A DNA stretch of 64,000 nucleotides from Martelella sp. HB161492 (lineage in GTDB: Bacteria; Pseudomonadota; Alphaproteobacteria; Rhizobiales; Rhizobiaceae): contig NZ_JAATVV010000015.1 in NCBI RefSeq assembly GCF_013184775.1, forward strand, positions 55,757 through 119,756, written 5' to 3'. This document shows, one piece after another, positions 9,540-19,138 of this stretch. The notes below the pieces were generated by a model. It was not told where the DNA came from and did not search any database. It was given only the letters and a program-made list of their open reading frames with translations. Made by a program: the position numbers and the translations under genes. Positions within the stretch are counted from its first letter, which is position 1, and each line of letters begins with the position of its first letter.

Positions 9540-9918
9540 CGATTAGCGGATGTTCCGCGCCTTTGCAAGACCCGTCCATTGCGGGAAGAAAACACAATAA
9601 ATACATTAAACTATTGAATTAAAATATGAAATATAGATTTCAAGAAATGCGCGCCTCAGGCAGGTGACGATATCGCCGCGGGCTTTGCTGCGGCCCCGGC
9701 ACGCGTTGTGCCGCTGACCAGCCCGTGACCTGCCGTCGAGCCGGGCCCGGATATGTCCGCCATCTGGATGTTGCCGCGAATATAAAATATCATATTGTAA
9801 ATAAACAATATAATTCAATTTTCTGGCGCAGGGCTATACGGTGTTGCGCGCAATGCAGATGCAGATACATGCACGTCTCTGTAAGCGCTGACTAGGAAAA
9901 AGGCCGTTCGCGTTCCTG

Positions 9919-9946
9919 TTGACAGTCTTGGAACTTAAGCTAATGT
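9919..9946 (+). promoter_or_regulatory. Candidate promoter of the peptide-utilisation operon
   Basis: Perfect -35 TTGACA (9919-9924) and a weak -10 TAATGT (9941-9946) at 16-base spacing, about 90 bases upstream of the GTG start of the binding protein. The TAGGAAAT element begins 4 bases downstream of the -10, where a repressor would block initiation. Confidence 0.4.
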
Positions 9947-10036
9947 TGGATAGGAAATTAAATAGCTCATCAGAAATGGGAACAGCCCGCTGCGGTCGAA
10001 AACGGTAGCGGTCCAATAAAAACCGGAGATGATTTA

Positions 10037-11647
10037 GTGACCCTGACCAATAAGCTTCCGCTGTTGCGGCCAACCATTGCCGCACTGACAGCGGCTCTTT
10101 CGCTGGGTGTTGCGCATACAGCGCTTGCCCAGTCGAACCCGAATATTCTCGTTGTCGCCGTGCCAAGCGACATTCAGAACCTTGATCCAACGCTTTCCAG
10201 CGGTGACATCATCACCCAGGAAATGCTGACCAATGTCTATGACTGGCTTGTCGACTACAAGACCACCGATACGGACGGCACTATTACCTCTGATCCGAGT
10301 GGCTTTGTCGGCGGTCTGGCGAAAAGCTTTGACTGGAGCGATGACGGCAAGGTTCTGACCTTCCATCTGCGCGATGGCATGAAATTCTCCAACGGCGATC
10401 CGCTGGATGCCGAGGCGGTCAAGTTCACCTATGACCGCATTTTCGATCAAGGCGGCGTCACCGCAGCCCTGACCAAGATGGCGGCTGTTCCGGACAAGGA
10501 TCACGTCAAGGTCATCGATCCGTTGACGGTCGAGTTCGATGTCGATACGCCGAACACGCTTCTGCTCGGCAATATGGCCCAGTTCGGACATTCGATCCTC
10601 AATCCGAAGGTCGTTGAGCCGCATATGACGGCCGATGATCCCTATGCCCATGACTGGCTGAAAACGCACACGGAAGGCTCGGAACAGGGGCCCTACAAGC
10701 TCGCCCAGTGGACGCCGGGCGACAGCTGGGTTCTGGATCGCAATGACAATTACTGGGGCGAGGCTCCGAAGATCCAGCGGATCATCTTCAAGATCATTCC
10801 CGATCCGTCGAGCCGTCTGGCCCAGCTCTTGAGTGGGTCGGTCGACATCGCCTATGATCTGCCGACCACCGATATCAAGACGCTGGAAGACAATCCCGAT
10901 ATCACCGTCCATGCCGATACCAGCCGTACCGTCGGCTATCTCGGCATGAATAATGACGTTGCGCCCTTTGACAACAAGCTGGTGCGTCAGGCTGTCTCCT
11001 ATGCCTTCCCCTATGATACGATGATCGATCAGGTCATGAACGGCTATGCCATTCAGCTGACCAGCCCGATCCCGGACGGCACGCCGACCCATACCGATGA
11101 GTTCTTCAAATACAAGAACGATCCGGCCAAGGCCAAGGAACTGCTGAAGGAAGCAGGTTTCCCGGATGGTTTCGAGACCACGCTGCAGATCCCCTCGGGG
11201 CTTCAGCAGGCCAAGGAGGCTGCCGTCTATGCGCAGCAGTCACTGGCGCAGGCCGGCATCAAGGTCACCATTCAGGAAATGCCGGGTGCCGCCTTCACCG
11301 AACAGCTGCAGAAGCATACGCTTGGCTTCTTCTATTCGTCGGGCTGGACCTCGATCAACAACGATCCCTATTACCACCTCTACTGGCTGTTCAATTCCAG
11401 CTGCTGCAATTACGCCAATTACAAGAATCCCGATCTCGCGGCCGCCATCGACAAATATACGCTGAGCACCGATATCGAGGCGCGTGATGCCGCAGCCGTT
11501 GAGGCGCAGAAGGAAATCGTCGACGATGCGCCCTGGATTTTCCTCGATCAGCCGCAAAAGATCGTTGCGACCCGGGCGAATGTGAAGGGCTATGTCTACT
11601 ACTCGTCCGACAATTACATGCGGTTCAAGTACATCTACAAGGAATAG
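10037..11647 (+). CDS. ABC transporter substrate-binding protein, dipeptide/oligopeptide family 5
   Basis: Periplasmic receptor of a peptide-type ABC importer. It is 536 residues. A Sec signal peptide (about residues 1-32, ending in AHTALAQS) precedes an SBP_bac_5 domain with the family motifs LAKSFDWSDDGKVLTFHLRD and FSNGDPLDAEAVKFTYDR. The start codon is GTG at 10037 with GGAG about ten bases upstream. It is the first gene of a long operon encoding permeases, two ATPases, three peptidases and hydantoinase-like enzymes, which points to peptide or modified-peptide uptake. A stable hairpin after the gene (11660-11682) probably raises its expression relative to the permeases. Confidence 0.93.
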   Translation: MTLTNKLPLLRPTIAALTAALSLGVAHTALAQSNPNILVVAVPSDIQNLDPTLSSGDIITQEMLTNVYDWLVDYKTTDTDGTITSDPSGFVGGLAKSFDWSDDGKVLTFHLRDGMKFSNGDPLDAEAVKFTYDRIFDQGGVTAALTKMAAVPDKDHVKVIDPLTVEFDVDTPNTLLLGNMAQFGHSILNPKVVEPHMTADDPYAHDWLKTHTEGSEQGPYKLAQWTPGDSWVLDRNDNYWGEAPKIQRIIFKIIPDPSSRLAQLLSGSVDIAYDLPTTDIKTLEDNPDITVHADTSRTVGYLGMNNDVAPFDNKLVRQAVSYAFPYDTMIDQVMNGYAIQLTSPIPDGTPTHTDEFFKYKNDPAKAKELLKEAGFPDGFETTLQIPSGLQQAKEAAVYAQQSLAQAGIKVTIQEMPGAAFTEQLQKHTLGFFYSSGWTSINNDPYYHLYWLFNSSCCNYANYKNPDLAAAIDKYTLSTDIEARDAAAVEAQKEIVDDAPWIFLDQPQKIVATRANVKGYVYYSSDNYMRFKYIYKE

Positions 11648-11659
11648 TCTGTTCCTCAT

Positions 11660-11682
11660 GCCGGCGGCCGTGTGCCGCCGGC
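11660..11682 (+). terminator. Intercistronic stem-loop after the binding-protein gene
   Basis: GCCGGCGGC-CGTGT-GCCGCCGGC forms a perfect 9-bp stem with a 5-base loop, without a following T-run. At this position it more likely protects the upstream mRNA or attenuates than fully terminates, because the permease genes follow without a new promoter that I can see. Confidence 0.6.
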
Positions 11683-11747
11683 CTCTTCCGGAAATTTGAT
11701 CGGAGAGGGCCGTCCGCGACCTGCAGCCGCTCCGACATCAGACCTTC

Positions 11748-12767
11748 ATGAGGTGCTTCGTGCTCATCTATATCGCACGCAGACTTTTGCTTTTGATCCC
11801 GGTCCTGCTCGGTGTCACCATGATCACCTTCGGCCTGACCAGGGTCGTGCCGGGCAATCCGATTGATCTGATGGTCAGTCCGATGGCGACGGAGGAAATG
11901 CGGGCCCAGGTCGCCGAGCGCGAAGGGCTGAATGATCCGATCTGGCTGCAATATGTGCATTACATCAACAACGTCCTGCATGGTGATCTGTCCGACAGTT
12001 TCGTCACCAGCCAGCCGGTTCTCTCCGATCTGACATCGCGCTTCATGCCGACCTTCGAGCTGACGCTGTTCGCCATGATCATCGCGCTGGTCCTGTCGCT
12101 GCCGCTCGGCATTGCGGCGGCCGTCTGGCGCAACAGCTGGGTTGATCACGTTGCCCGGGTGCTGGCGGTTGTCGGCGTCGGCATGCCGGTCTTCTGGCTC
12201 GGCCTGCTCGGCATCTATCTCTTCTATTTCAAGCTGCACTGGATGCCGCCGCCGCAGGGCCGCATTTCGCTCTATGTCTTCGCGCCGCCAACCATTACCG
12301 GGCTCTATACGGTGGATTCACTTTTGACCGGCAACTGGGATGCCTTCAAGTCGGCCTTTTCCTCGCTGATCCTGCCAGCCGCCGTACTTGGCTTTGCCGC
12401 CATGGCCCCGCTTGCCCGCATGACCCGCTCCGGCATGATCGAGGCGCTCGATTCCGATTATGCCCGTGCGGCGCGTGCACTCGGTCTCAGCGAAAAATCG
12501 GTCATCATGCGCCACGCTTTCCGCAATGCCATCCTGCCACTGATGACGATGACGGCAATCGTCTATGGCTACATGCTTGGCGGCGTCGTGCTGATTGAGA
12601 ACGTCTTTGCCTGGCCAGGTCTCGGCCGTTACGTCTTCACTGCGATCACGTCCAGTGATTACCCCGCCATTCAGGGCTTCATTCTCTATTCCACCGCCCT
12701 TTATGTGCTGATCTTCCTGATTGTCGACGTGCTCTATGTCGCGCTCGACCCGCGCGTCCGCCTTTGA
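11748..12767 (+). CDS. dppB: Peptide ABC transporter permease, DppB type
   Basis: Inner-membrane permease of the peptide importer. It is 339 residues with about six membrane segments. The N-terminal Y-I-A-R-R-L-L-x-x-I-P signature of DppB/OppB is present, and the cytoplasmic EAA loop that contacts the ATPase reads around YARAARALGLSEKSVIMRHA. The ATG at 11748 has no clear ribosome site; GTG at 11760 (VLIYIARR) is a possible alternative. It pairs with DppC 13 bases downstream. Confidence 0.92.
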   Translation: MRCFVLIYIARRLLLLIPVLLGVTMITFGLTRVVPGNPIDLMVSPMATEEMRAQVAEREGLNDPIWLQYVHYINNVLHGDLSDSFVTSQPVLSDLTSRFMPTFELTLFAMIIALVLSLPLGIAAAVWRNSWVDHVARVLAVVGVGMPVFWLGLLGIYLFYFKLHWMPPPQGRISLYVFAPPTITGLYTVDSLLTGNWDAFKSAFSSLILPAAVLGFAAMAPLARMTRSGMIEALDSDYARAARALGLSEKSVIMRHAFRNAILPLMTMTAIVYGYMLGGVVLIENVFAWPGLGRYVFTAITSSDYPAIQGFILYSTALYVLIFLIVDVLYVALDPRVRL

Positions 12768-12780
12768 GGGAACCCGGCCA

Positions 12781-13662
12781 ATGAATGCGACATCCGAAAA
12801 TCTCTCTACCTCGAAAAACGGCCCGGGAGCGTTGGCAAAGGCGCTGCGCTGGTGCCGGCGCAATCCGATCACGGCACTCGGCATGGCGATCGTTCTCGTC
12901 ATTCTGATTGCCGGTCTTCTGGCGCCGGTGATCGCGCCCTATGACCCTTACGCGCTGAATCCCGCCGACCGCATGCTGCCGCCATCGCTGACGCATCTGT
13001 TCGGAACCGGCACCTTTGGCGAGGATATCTTCTCCCGCGTGCTCTATGGCGCGCGGATCGACCTTGGCATCGGCATTGGTGCGGTGATTGTCGGTATTCT
13101 GGTCGGCTGTCCGGTCGGCGCCTTTGCCGGCTATTTCGGCGGCAAGCTCGACGAGGTGCTGATGCGCCTGATGGATATCATCGCTGCCTTTCCTGGCTTC
13201 ATCCTCGCCATGGCGATCGCCGGCGTGCTCGGGCCGAGCATTCCCAACCTCATCATCGCCATCGCTTTCGTCAATGTGCCGGTCTATGCCCGGCTGATGC
13301 GCGCGCGCTTTCTGGTGATCCGCTCCTCGGTCTATGCACTGGCGGCCCGCGGTGTCGGGGCCTCGCGCTGGCGCATCCTTTACTGGCACCTGCTGCCCAA
13401 TTCGCTGGCGCCGATCTTTGTCCAGGCGACGCTGCAGTTTGGCTGGGCCATTCTGGATGCGGCGGGCCTGAGCTTCATCGGCCTTGGCGTGCGCCTGCCG
13501 ATGCCCGAATGGGGGCTGATGATCAGCCTCGGCGTACCGCAGATCATTTCCGGCCAGTGGTGGATTTCCTTCTTCCCGGGCCTCGCCATCTTCATCACCG
13601 TCATGGGTTTCAATCTGATCGGCGATGGCCTGCAGGACCTTCTGGATCCGAAATCACGATGA
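12781..13662 (+). CDS. dppC: Peptide ABC transporter permease, DppC type
   Basis: Second inner-membrane permease. It is 293 residues from ATG 12781 (GAGGGAA upstream). It has the OppC N-terminal segment RRNPITALGMAIVLVILIAG, the HLFGTGTFGEDIFSRVLYGAR stretch typical of DppC, and an EAA loop near AARGVGASRWRILYWHLLPN. The upstream in-frame extension lies within dppB and is not used. The last codons overlap the next ATP-binding gene by 4 bases (ATGA). Confidence 0.93.
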   Translation: MNATSENLSTSKNGPGALAKALRWCRRNPITALGMAIVLVILIAGLLAPVIAPYDPYALNPADRMLPPSLTHLFGTGTFGEDIFSRVLYGARIDLGIGIGAVIVGILVGCPVGAFAGYFGGKLDEVLMRLMDIIAAFPGFILAMAIAGVLGPSIPNLIIAIAFVNVPVYARLMRARFLVIRSSVYALAARGVGASRWRILYWHLLPNSLAPIFVQATLQFGWAILDAAGLSFIGLGVRLPMPEWGLMISLGVPQIISGQWWISFFPGLAIFITVMGFNLIGDGLQDLLDPKSR

Positions 13663-14684
13663 CGGACGCCATGACCATGCAAGAGACAGCAACCCCGCGT
13701 GACAGCCAGACCGGCGCCGAACCTTTGCTTGACGTCAAGGGCCTGCATGTCGCCTTCGATGCGCCGGCCGGCACGGCGCGGATTCTCGAGGACGTGAACC
13801 TCGCGATCCGCCCCGGCGAGATCCTCGGTGTGGTCGGCGAAAGCGGTTCGGGCAAATCCGTCACTGCCATGTCGATCATCCGCCTGCTCAGCAAGCCAGG
13901 CCGCGTGACCGAAGGCAGCGTCACCTTTCGCAATCAGGACCTCTTGGCCCTGAACAGCGATCAGATGCGGCGCATTCGCGGCAGCGAGATCGCGATGATT
14001 TTCCAGAACCCGCGCTCCTCGCTCAATCCGGTCTTCAAGATCGGCCGCACCATGCGTGAAGTCCTGAAGGTGCATGAGGGGCTGAAGCCGAAAGAGGCCG
14101 ACAGGCGCGCGATGGCACTGCTTTCAAGCGTCGGGCTCGGCGATCCGGCCTCGATCCTGAAGCGCTATCCGCATCAGGTTTCCGGCGGCATGGCGCAGCG
14201 TATCATGATCGCTCTGGCGCTGGCCTCGCGGCCGCATCTTCTGATCGCCGACGAGCCGACCACGGCGCTGGATGTCACGATCCAGTATCAGATCATCCGT
14301 TTGCTGAAGCAGCTGCGCGATGAGACCGGCCTGGCCCAGATCGTCATTACCCATAATCTCGGCGTTGTTGCCGAACTCTGCGACCGTGTTGCGGTGATGT
14401 ATGCCGGAAGCGTGGTCGAGGAAGCACCGGTTGTCGATCTCTTTGACAACCCGCGCCATCCCTATACCAGGGGGCTGCTCGCCGCCCGCGCCGCCCATGC
14501 CGCGGGCGAAAGGCGGCTGCAGACCATTCCCGGCCAGGTTCCCGATCTGCTGAACCGTCCGTCCGGCTGTGCATTCCGCACCCGCTGTCCCTTTGCTGCC
14601 GATATCTGTGCCACGACCAAGCCGCCGGTGGAGGATGACGGCAATCGCAAGATCGCCTGCCATCGCTGGAAGGAAATCGCATGA
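13659..14684 (+). CDS. dppD: Peptide ABC transporter ATP-binding protein, DppD type
   Basis: First ATPase of the importer. It is 341 residues from the ATGA overlap with dppC. Walker A is GESGSGKS (about residues 60-67), the ABC signature VSGGMAQR, and Walker [13 protein letters not shown]. The C-terminal oligopeptide-transporter extension with cysteines ([17 protein letters not shown]) is present; in DppD/OppD this region is typical and can hold an Fe-S cluster. The longer open frame upstream is inside dppC. It is coupled to dppF by another ATGA overlap. Confidence 0.93.
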   Translation: MTDAMTMQETATPRDSQTGAEPLLDVKGLHVAFDAPAGTARILEDVNLAIRPGEILGVVGESGSGKSVTAMSIIRLLSKPGRVTEGSVTFRNQDLLALNSDQMRRIRGSEIAMIFQNPRSSLNPVFKIGRTMREVLKVHEGLKPKEADRRAMALLSSVGLGDPASILKRYPHQVSGGMAQRIMIALALASRPHLLIADEPTTALDVTIQYQIIRLLKQLRDETGLAQIVITHNLGVVAELCDRVAVMYAGSVVEEAPVVDLFDNPRHPYTRGLLAARAAHAAGERRLQTIPGQVPDLLNRPSGCAFRTRCPFAADICATTKPPVEDDGNRKIACHRWKEIA

Positions 14685-15688
14685 CCCGTCCGATCCTGAC
14701 CGTTCAGAACCTTGGCAAGACCTATCCGGTGAAGAAGGGCCTGTTTTCCAAGGGAACACTGGTTGCTGCCGAAGATGTCAGCTTCACCATTCATGCCGGT
14801 GAGACGGTCGCACTTGTTGGCGAGAGCGGATCTGGCAAATCAACGGTCGGGCGCTGTGTCCTGCGCCTTGAAGAACCCGATAGCGGATCGATCGAATTTG
14901 AGGATACCGATCTGCTCAACGTGTCGGAAACCGCGCTTCCGGCACTGCGCGCCCGCATGCAGATGGTGTTTCAGGACCCGCTTGCATCGCTGACACCGCG
15001 CCACAAGGTCGGCAAGCTGGTCGGCGAACCGCTGCTGCTGCATGCCACCGTGCCACCAAGAGAAATCGACGCCAAGGTTGCCGAACTGTTTGAGCTTGTC
15101 GGCCTCCGGCGCGATCACGCCGAGCGCTACGCGCATCAGATTTCCGGCGGCCAGCAACAGCGCGTCGGCATTGCCCGTGCGCTTGCCACCAATCCGGCGC
15201 TGGTTGTTCTTGATGAACCGACATCGGCGCTGGATGTCTCTGTCGAAGCGCAGATCCTCAATCTGCTGATGGATCTGCAGGAGCAGTTCAACCTTGCTTA
15301 CCTGTTCATCTCGCATGATCTGGCCGTCGTCCGGCTGATCGCCAAGCGGGTGATGGTGATGTATCTCGGCCAAGTGGTCGAGGCCGGGCCGACTGAGGAT
15401 GTGCTGACCAGAAGCTTCCATCCCTATACGCGCGGTCTGGTCTCGGCGACGCCGATCGAACACCCGCTCGAGGTCAAGCAGCGCATCAATCTCACCGGTG
15501 AGCCGAGCTCGCCGATCGATCCCAAACCGCAATGCCGTCTGGTTTCGCGGTGTCCTTTTGCCAGACCAGAATGTTCGCAGGAGCCGACAGAGCTTAAGGA
15601 AGTCAAGCCGGGACACTTTACCCGCTGCATCCGCTTCCAGCGCGAACATGTGGATGGCGTGTGGAACCCGGAACCGGTGACGGTCTGA
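14681..15688 (+). CDS. dppF: Peptide ABC transporter ATP-binding protein, DppF type
   Basis: Second ATPase, partner of DppD. It is 335 residues with Walker [10 protein letters not shown] (about residues 47-55), signature [15 protein letters not shown] and Walker [13 protein letters not shown]. The C-terminal oligopeptide extension ([18 protein letters not shown]) is present. With the binding protein, DppB, DppC and DppD this makes a complete five-component importer. The stop is followed after 24 bases by the M24 peptidase gene, tying uptake to hydrolysis. Confidence 0.93.
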   Translation: MTRPILTVQNLGKTYPVKKGLFSKGTLVAAEDVSFTIHAGETVALVGESGSGKSTVGRCVLRLEEPDSGSIEFEDTDLLNVSETALPALRARMQMVFQDPLASLTPRHKVGKLVGEPLLLHATVPPREIDAKVAELFELVGLRRDHAERYAHQISGGQQQRVGIARALATNPALVVLDEPTSALDVSVEAQILNLLMDLQEQFNLAYLFISHDLAVVRLIAKRVMVMYLGQVVEAGPTEDVLTRSFHPYTRGLVSATPIEHPLEVKQRINLTGEPSSPIDPKPQCRLVSRCPFARPECSQEPTELKEVKPGHFTRCIRFQREHVDGVWNPEPVTV

Positions 15689-15712
15689 CAACAGCCAGGA
15701 AAGCAAGAAACA

Positions 15713-16813
15713 ATGACTGACACGAACAAGCGATTTGCCGCATTGCGCGACAGGATGAAGGCCAACGGCGTTGATCTGGTTGCGATCGGTCCCAGCTCGC
15801 ACATGCAATGGCTGATCGGTTTCCACACCCATGCCGATGAGCGTCCCTGCCTGCTCCTGGTCACGGCGGAGACCGAAACCTTTCTCATGCCGGCGCTGAA
15901 TGCCGAGGGCACGCGGGAGAAATCCGCTATCGGCTTTCATGTCTGGTCCGATGATGAGGGCCCTGATGCGGCCATGGCCGCAGCGCTTGCCGAACTTGGC
16001 GGCGACAAGGTCCGCTCGGTCGTTCTGGATGAGACGATGCGGGCCGATTTCGCGCTATTGCTTCTGAACGCGCTGCCGGAGGGCGTGAAAACGGGCTTTA
16101 CCGATCAGACGATCGGCCTCTTGCGGACGATGAAGGATGAGGCGGAAGTCGAGGCGCTGAAAATCAATGCGGCGATTGACGACCGTGCCGTCGAACTGGC
16201 CTTCCGGTCGATCCGTCCGGGCATGAGCGAAAGCGAACTGGCAACGATCATCCGCACCCAGTTCCAGTCGGAAGGCGCCGAGCCCGCCTTCTGGATCGTC
16301 GGCAGCGGTCCCAACGGCGCCTTTCCGCATCATAGTGTTTCCGAACGCCGGATCGAGGAAGGTGACGCCATCGTCATCGATATCGGCGCGCGCAAGGATG
16401 GCTATCCGAGCGATATCACCCGTATGGCTTTCCTCGGCACGCCGGGTGAGGACTATCTGAAGGTCCATGCCATCGTCGAAAAGGCGGTCCAGGCAGCCCT
16501 TGCTGCGGCAAGGCCCGGCGCGCGGGCGATGGATGTCGATGCCGCCGCGCGCGGCGTGATCACGGAGGCGGGCTATGGCGACTATTTCGTCCACCGCACC
16601 GGCCACGGGCTTGGCATTGATGGCCATGAAAAGCCCTATATCACCGCGACCAATGAGACGGTTCTGCTTGAAGGCAATGTCTTTTCGATCGAGCCCGGCA
16701 TCTATCTGCCCGGCAAATTCGGCGTAAGGCTGGAAGAGATCGTCGTGCTGCGCAGGGACGGACCGGAAATCCTCTCGAAGCTGCCGCGCGACCTCCATGT
16801 CATCCCGGTTTGA
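15713..16813 (+). CDS. M24-family metallopeptidase (Xaa-Pro aminopeptidase/dipeptidase type)
   Basis: Cytoplasmic dinuclear metal peptidase of the pita-bread fold. It is 366 residues: an N-terminal creatinase-like domain (about 1-130), then the catalytic domain. The five metal ligands are recognisable: two Asp in VIDIGARKDGYPSDITR, His in HRTGHGLGIDGHE, Glu in FSIEPGIY and Glu in VRLEEIV. AGGAAAG lies about ten bases upstream of the ATG. Family members cleave peptides at proline. Its place directly after the transporter ATPases indicates hydrolysis of imported peptides. Confidence 0.9.
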   Translation: MTDTNKRFAALRDRMKANGVDLVAIGPSSHMQWLIGFHTHADERPCLLLVTAETETFLMPALNAEGTREKSAIGFHVWSDDEGPDAAMAAALAELGGDKVRSVVLDETMRADFALLLLNALPEGVKTGFTDQTIGLLRTMKDEAEVEALKINAAIDDRAVELAFRSIRPGMSESELATIIRTQFQSEGAEPAFWIVGSGPNGAFPHHSVSERRIEEGDAIVIDIGARKDGYPSDITRMAFLGTPGEDYLKVHAIVEKAVQAALAAARPGARAMDVDAAARGVITEAGYGDYFVHRTGHGLGIDGHEKPYITATNETVLLEGNVFSIEPGIYLPGKFGVRLEEIVVLRRDGPEILSKLPRDLHVIPV

Positions 16814-16831
16814 TCGGAGGTCGTAACCATC

Positions 16832-18262
16832 ATGATCAAGATTAGCACCAGTTCCCTGTCTGGCCTTCTCAAGGCAAAAATCGCCGTCGTCGTGCAAGAC
16901 GGGCCGGGCTTGACCTGTCCGTCGCTTGCCGGCACGGATGCGGGCCGGTCCATCGAAAGGGCGATGGCTGCGGCTTCATTCGGGGGCATGTCCGGTGACG
17001 TGCTTGCGATCCCGGCACCGACCGGAACCGATCTCGACATGCTGATCATTGTCGGTGCCGGCGGTGCGCAAACGCCGTTGGATTTCCGCAAGATCGGTGC
17101 GTCGATCGCGCTTTTGCCGCAGGTCCTGAAAACCGGCGAGATTGCGCTTTTTGCCGCCGCCAGTGGCCTTGACGTGCTGCGCGGCATGGCGCTCAGGGCC
17201 TATAGCTTCGATCTCTATCGCACGGCGCCGCCGGTGCTGAGGTCGGTGACGATCTGCGGTGCGGATCTGGAGGCTGCGGCCCTGTCCGCGCTTGAAGCCG
17301 AAGTCTCGGCCATCCATTTTGCCCGTGACCTGATCAATGAACCCGCCAATGTCCTGTCGCCGCTGGAAATGGCCACACGGATTGCCAGAGCCGGCGAGGC
17401 TGTCGGTATTGCGGTTGAAATTCTCGATGAAGGCCATCTGAAGGCGCTTGGCTGCGGTCTGCATCTCGGTGTCGGTCAGGGATCGGATAATCCGCCCTGC
17501 GCCGTCGTCATGCATCTCGGTCCGGGCGAGAAACCGCCTGTTGCGCTTGTCGGCAAGGGTATCACTTTCGATACCGGCGGCATTCACCTGAAAGACGTCC
17601 ATGGCATGTGGGAGATGAAGGGCGATATGGCCGGTGCGGCAACGGCTGCAGCGACGATGATTGCCCTGGCGAAGACAGGCTATGCCGGCGATGCGGTTGC
17701 CGTGCTCGGCCTTGCCGAGAACATGATCAGCGGTAATGCGACCCGCCCCGGCGATATTCTGACATCCTATTCCGGCAAGACGGTTGAGGTGCGTGATCCC
17801 GATTGCGAGGGGCGGCTGGTGCTGGCCGATTGCCTGAGCTACGCCCAGCGGGCGCTGGGTGCGAAGACCGTGATCGATATCGCGACCCTCACCTATGCCG
17901 TCCAGATCGGCCTCGGCACGCGTTATGCCGGGCTTTACGGCAATGCGCCGGATTTGCGCGACAGCGTCATCCATGCGGCAGGGCAGGCCAGCGAAAAGAT
18001 CTGGCCGATGCCGATCGACGACGAATTCCATGCCGAGCTGAAGTCGGATTTTGCCGACATGGTCAACTGGCCCGGCGTCAAATACGGCAATGCCTCGATT
18101 GCGTCGGCTTTCCTCGAAAACTTCATCGATGAGGGCACGGACTGGGCGCATATCGATATCGCCGGGCCGTCCTATGTCGGTGCAGGCACGGCCTTCTCGC
18201 CGCCCGGCGGCAGCGGGGTCATCATCGAAACACTGATCGGCCTGCTGCGTGATCTGGCCTGA
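16832..18262 (+). CDS. pepA: M17-family leucyl aminopeptidase
   Basis: Di-metal cytosolic aminopeptidase that removes N-terminal residues. It is 476 residues. The catalytic domain shows the Lys/Asp metal region LVGKGITFDTGGIHLK, the second Lys/Asp cluster MWEMKGDMAGAA, and the EGRLVLAD segment. The last is part of the family signature NTDAEGRL, here DPDCEGRL: the metal-binding Asp and Glu are kept while neighbouring residues differ. GGAGG lies upstream of the ATG. It sits 18 bases after the M24 gene in the peptide operon. The divergent signature suggests a specialised subfamily rather than housekeeping PepA. Confidence 0.9.
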   Translation: MIKISTSSLSGLLKAKIAVVVQDGPGLTCPSLAGTDAGRSIERAMAAASFGGMSGDVLAIPAPTGTDLDMLIIVGAGGAQTPLDFRKIGASIALLPQVLKTGEIALFAAASGLDVLRGMALRAYSFDLYRTAPPVLRSVTICGADLEAAALSALEAEVSAIHFARDLINEPANVLSPLEMATRIARAGEAVGIAVEILDEGHLKALGCGLHLGVGQGSDNPPCAVVMHLGPGEKPPVALVGKGITFDTGGIHLKDVHGMWEMKGDMAGAATAAATMIALAKTGYAGDAVAVLGLAENMISGNATRPGDILTSYSGKTVEVRDPDCEGRLVLADCLSYAQRALGAKTVIDIATLTYAVQIGLGTRYAGLYGNAPDLRDSVIHAAGQASEKIWPMPIDDEFHAELKSDFADMVNWPGVKYGNASIASAFLENFIDEGTDWAHIDIAGPSYVGAGTAFSPPGGSGVIIETLIGLLRDLA

Positions 18263-18291
18263 GCGCCAAATGAGAATCGGATAATGATGAA

Positions 18292-19095
18292 ATGAAAGTC
18301 TTCCTGAGCGCTGACATTGAGGGAACCGCCGGCATCACCATGTGGGATGAGGCGCGCAAGCATATTCCCGGTGAATATGCCGAGTTCCAGAAATTCATGA
18401 CGGCTGAAGTGATCGCCGCCTGCGAGGGCGCCCGCGAGGCGGGGGCCGATGAGGTTCTCATCAAGGATGCCCATGCCACGGCGCGCAATATTCTGCTTGG
18501 TGATCTGCCGGATTATGTCCGCATCATCCGCGGCTGGTCGGGCCATCCCGATCAGATGATGTTCGGCATTTCGGCCGATTGCGATGTCGCCATCTATACC
18601 GGCTATCATTCCAAGGCGGGGGATGAAACCAATCCGCTGGCCCACACCTCCAATCTGCGCATTTCCCGCGTGCTGCTGAACGGTGAGGTGGCCTCCGAGC
18701 TGACTTTGAATGCCCGCTGTGCCGCCCTTTACGGCGTGCCCTCGGCTTTCCTGTCGGGCGACAAACGCATTTGCGAGGATGCGATAGCGATGATGCCCGG
18801 CATTGTCACGGTCGCGACATCTGAAGGCATTGGTCCGGCGACCAATTCGCTGTCGCCGGTCAAGGCGCGGGCGCTGATTTTCGATGGCGTGAAAAAGGCC
18901 CTTTCGGGCGATTTCAGTGCCTGCCTGCCGCCGAAAGCCGACGATTACGAACTGGTGATCGAGTTCAACAACCCGGTCGATGCCTATCAGGCCAGCTGGT
19001 ATCCGGGTGCGGTCAGCAATGCGCCGCGGTCGGTCTCCTTCTGGCACCGCAACTTCTTCGAAATCCTGCGCGCCTACAAGTTCATGAAGCTTTGA
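18292..19095 (+). CDS. M55-family D-aminopeptidase (DppA type)
   Basis: Zinc D-aminopeptidase related to Bacillus subtilis DppA, which releases D-amino acids from peptides. It is 267 residues. The N-terminal metal motif SADIEGTAGI (Asp and Glu ligands), the KDAHATARN stretch and the GYHSKAG motif (conserved His) are all in family positions, as is NARCAALYGVP. The ribosome site is weak. It is third of three peptidases of different families after the peptide importer. It points to D-residue-containing peptides, for example peptidoglycan fragments or non-ribosomal peptides, as substrates. Confidence 0.9.
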   Translation: MKVFLSADIEGTAGITMWDEARKHIPGEYAEFQKFMTAEVIAACEGAREAGADEVLIKDAHATARNILLGDLPDYVRIIRGWSGHPDQMMFGISADCDVAIYTGYHSKAGDETNPLAHTSNLRISRVLLNGEVASELTLNARCAALYGVPSAFLSGDKRICEDAIAMMPGIVTVATSEGIGPATNSLSPVKARALIFDGVKKALSGDFSACLPPKADDYELVIEFNNPVDAYQASWYPGAVSNAPRSVSFWHRNFFEILRAYKFMKL

Positions 19096-19138
19096 ACGCC
19101 AGAAATCGCGAACAGAAAATATAAGGGAACGTAAAGCG

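Larger units (their letters stand above)
9497..10036. other. AT-rich intergenic control region, 540 bases
   Basis: This gap between the divergent Ldh2-family and peptide-transport genes has no convincing gene; short open frames on the minus strand lack ribosome sites and family resemblance. It is much richer in A/T than its surroundings. It contains four palindromes or part-sites: TTTCCTA-TAGGAAA at 9526-9539, TGAAAT-ATAG-ATTTCA at 9627-9642, ATATTGT-N6-ACAATAT at 9792-9811, and a TAGGAAAT half-site at 9951-9958. A candidate promoter for the operon is at 9919-9946. Confidence 0.6.

Noticed and set aside
9606..10190. Minus-strand open frames of 70 and 118 codons in the AT-rich gap
   Set aside because: No ribosome site or recognisable motif; they overlap palindromes, the operon promoter and the signal peptide of the binding protein.
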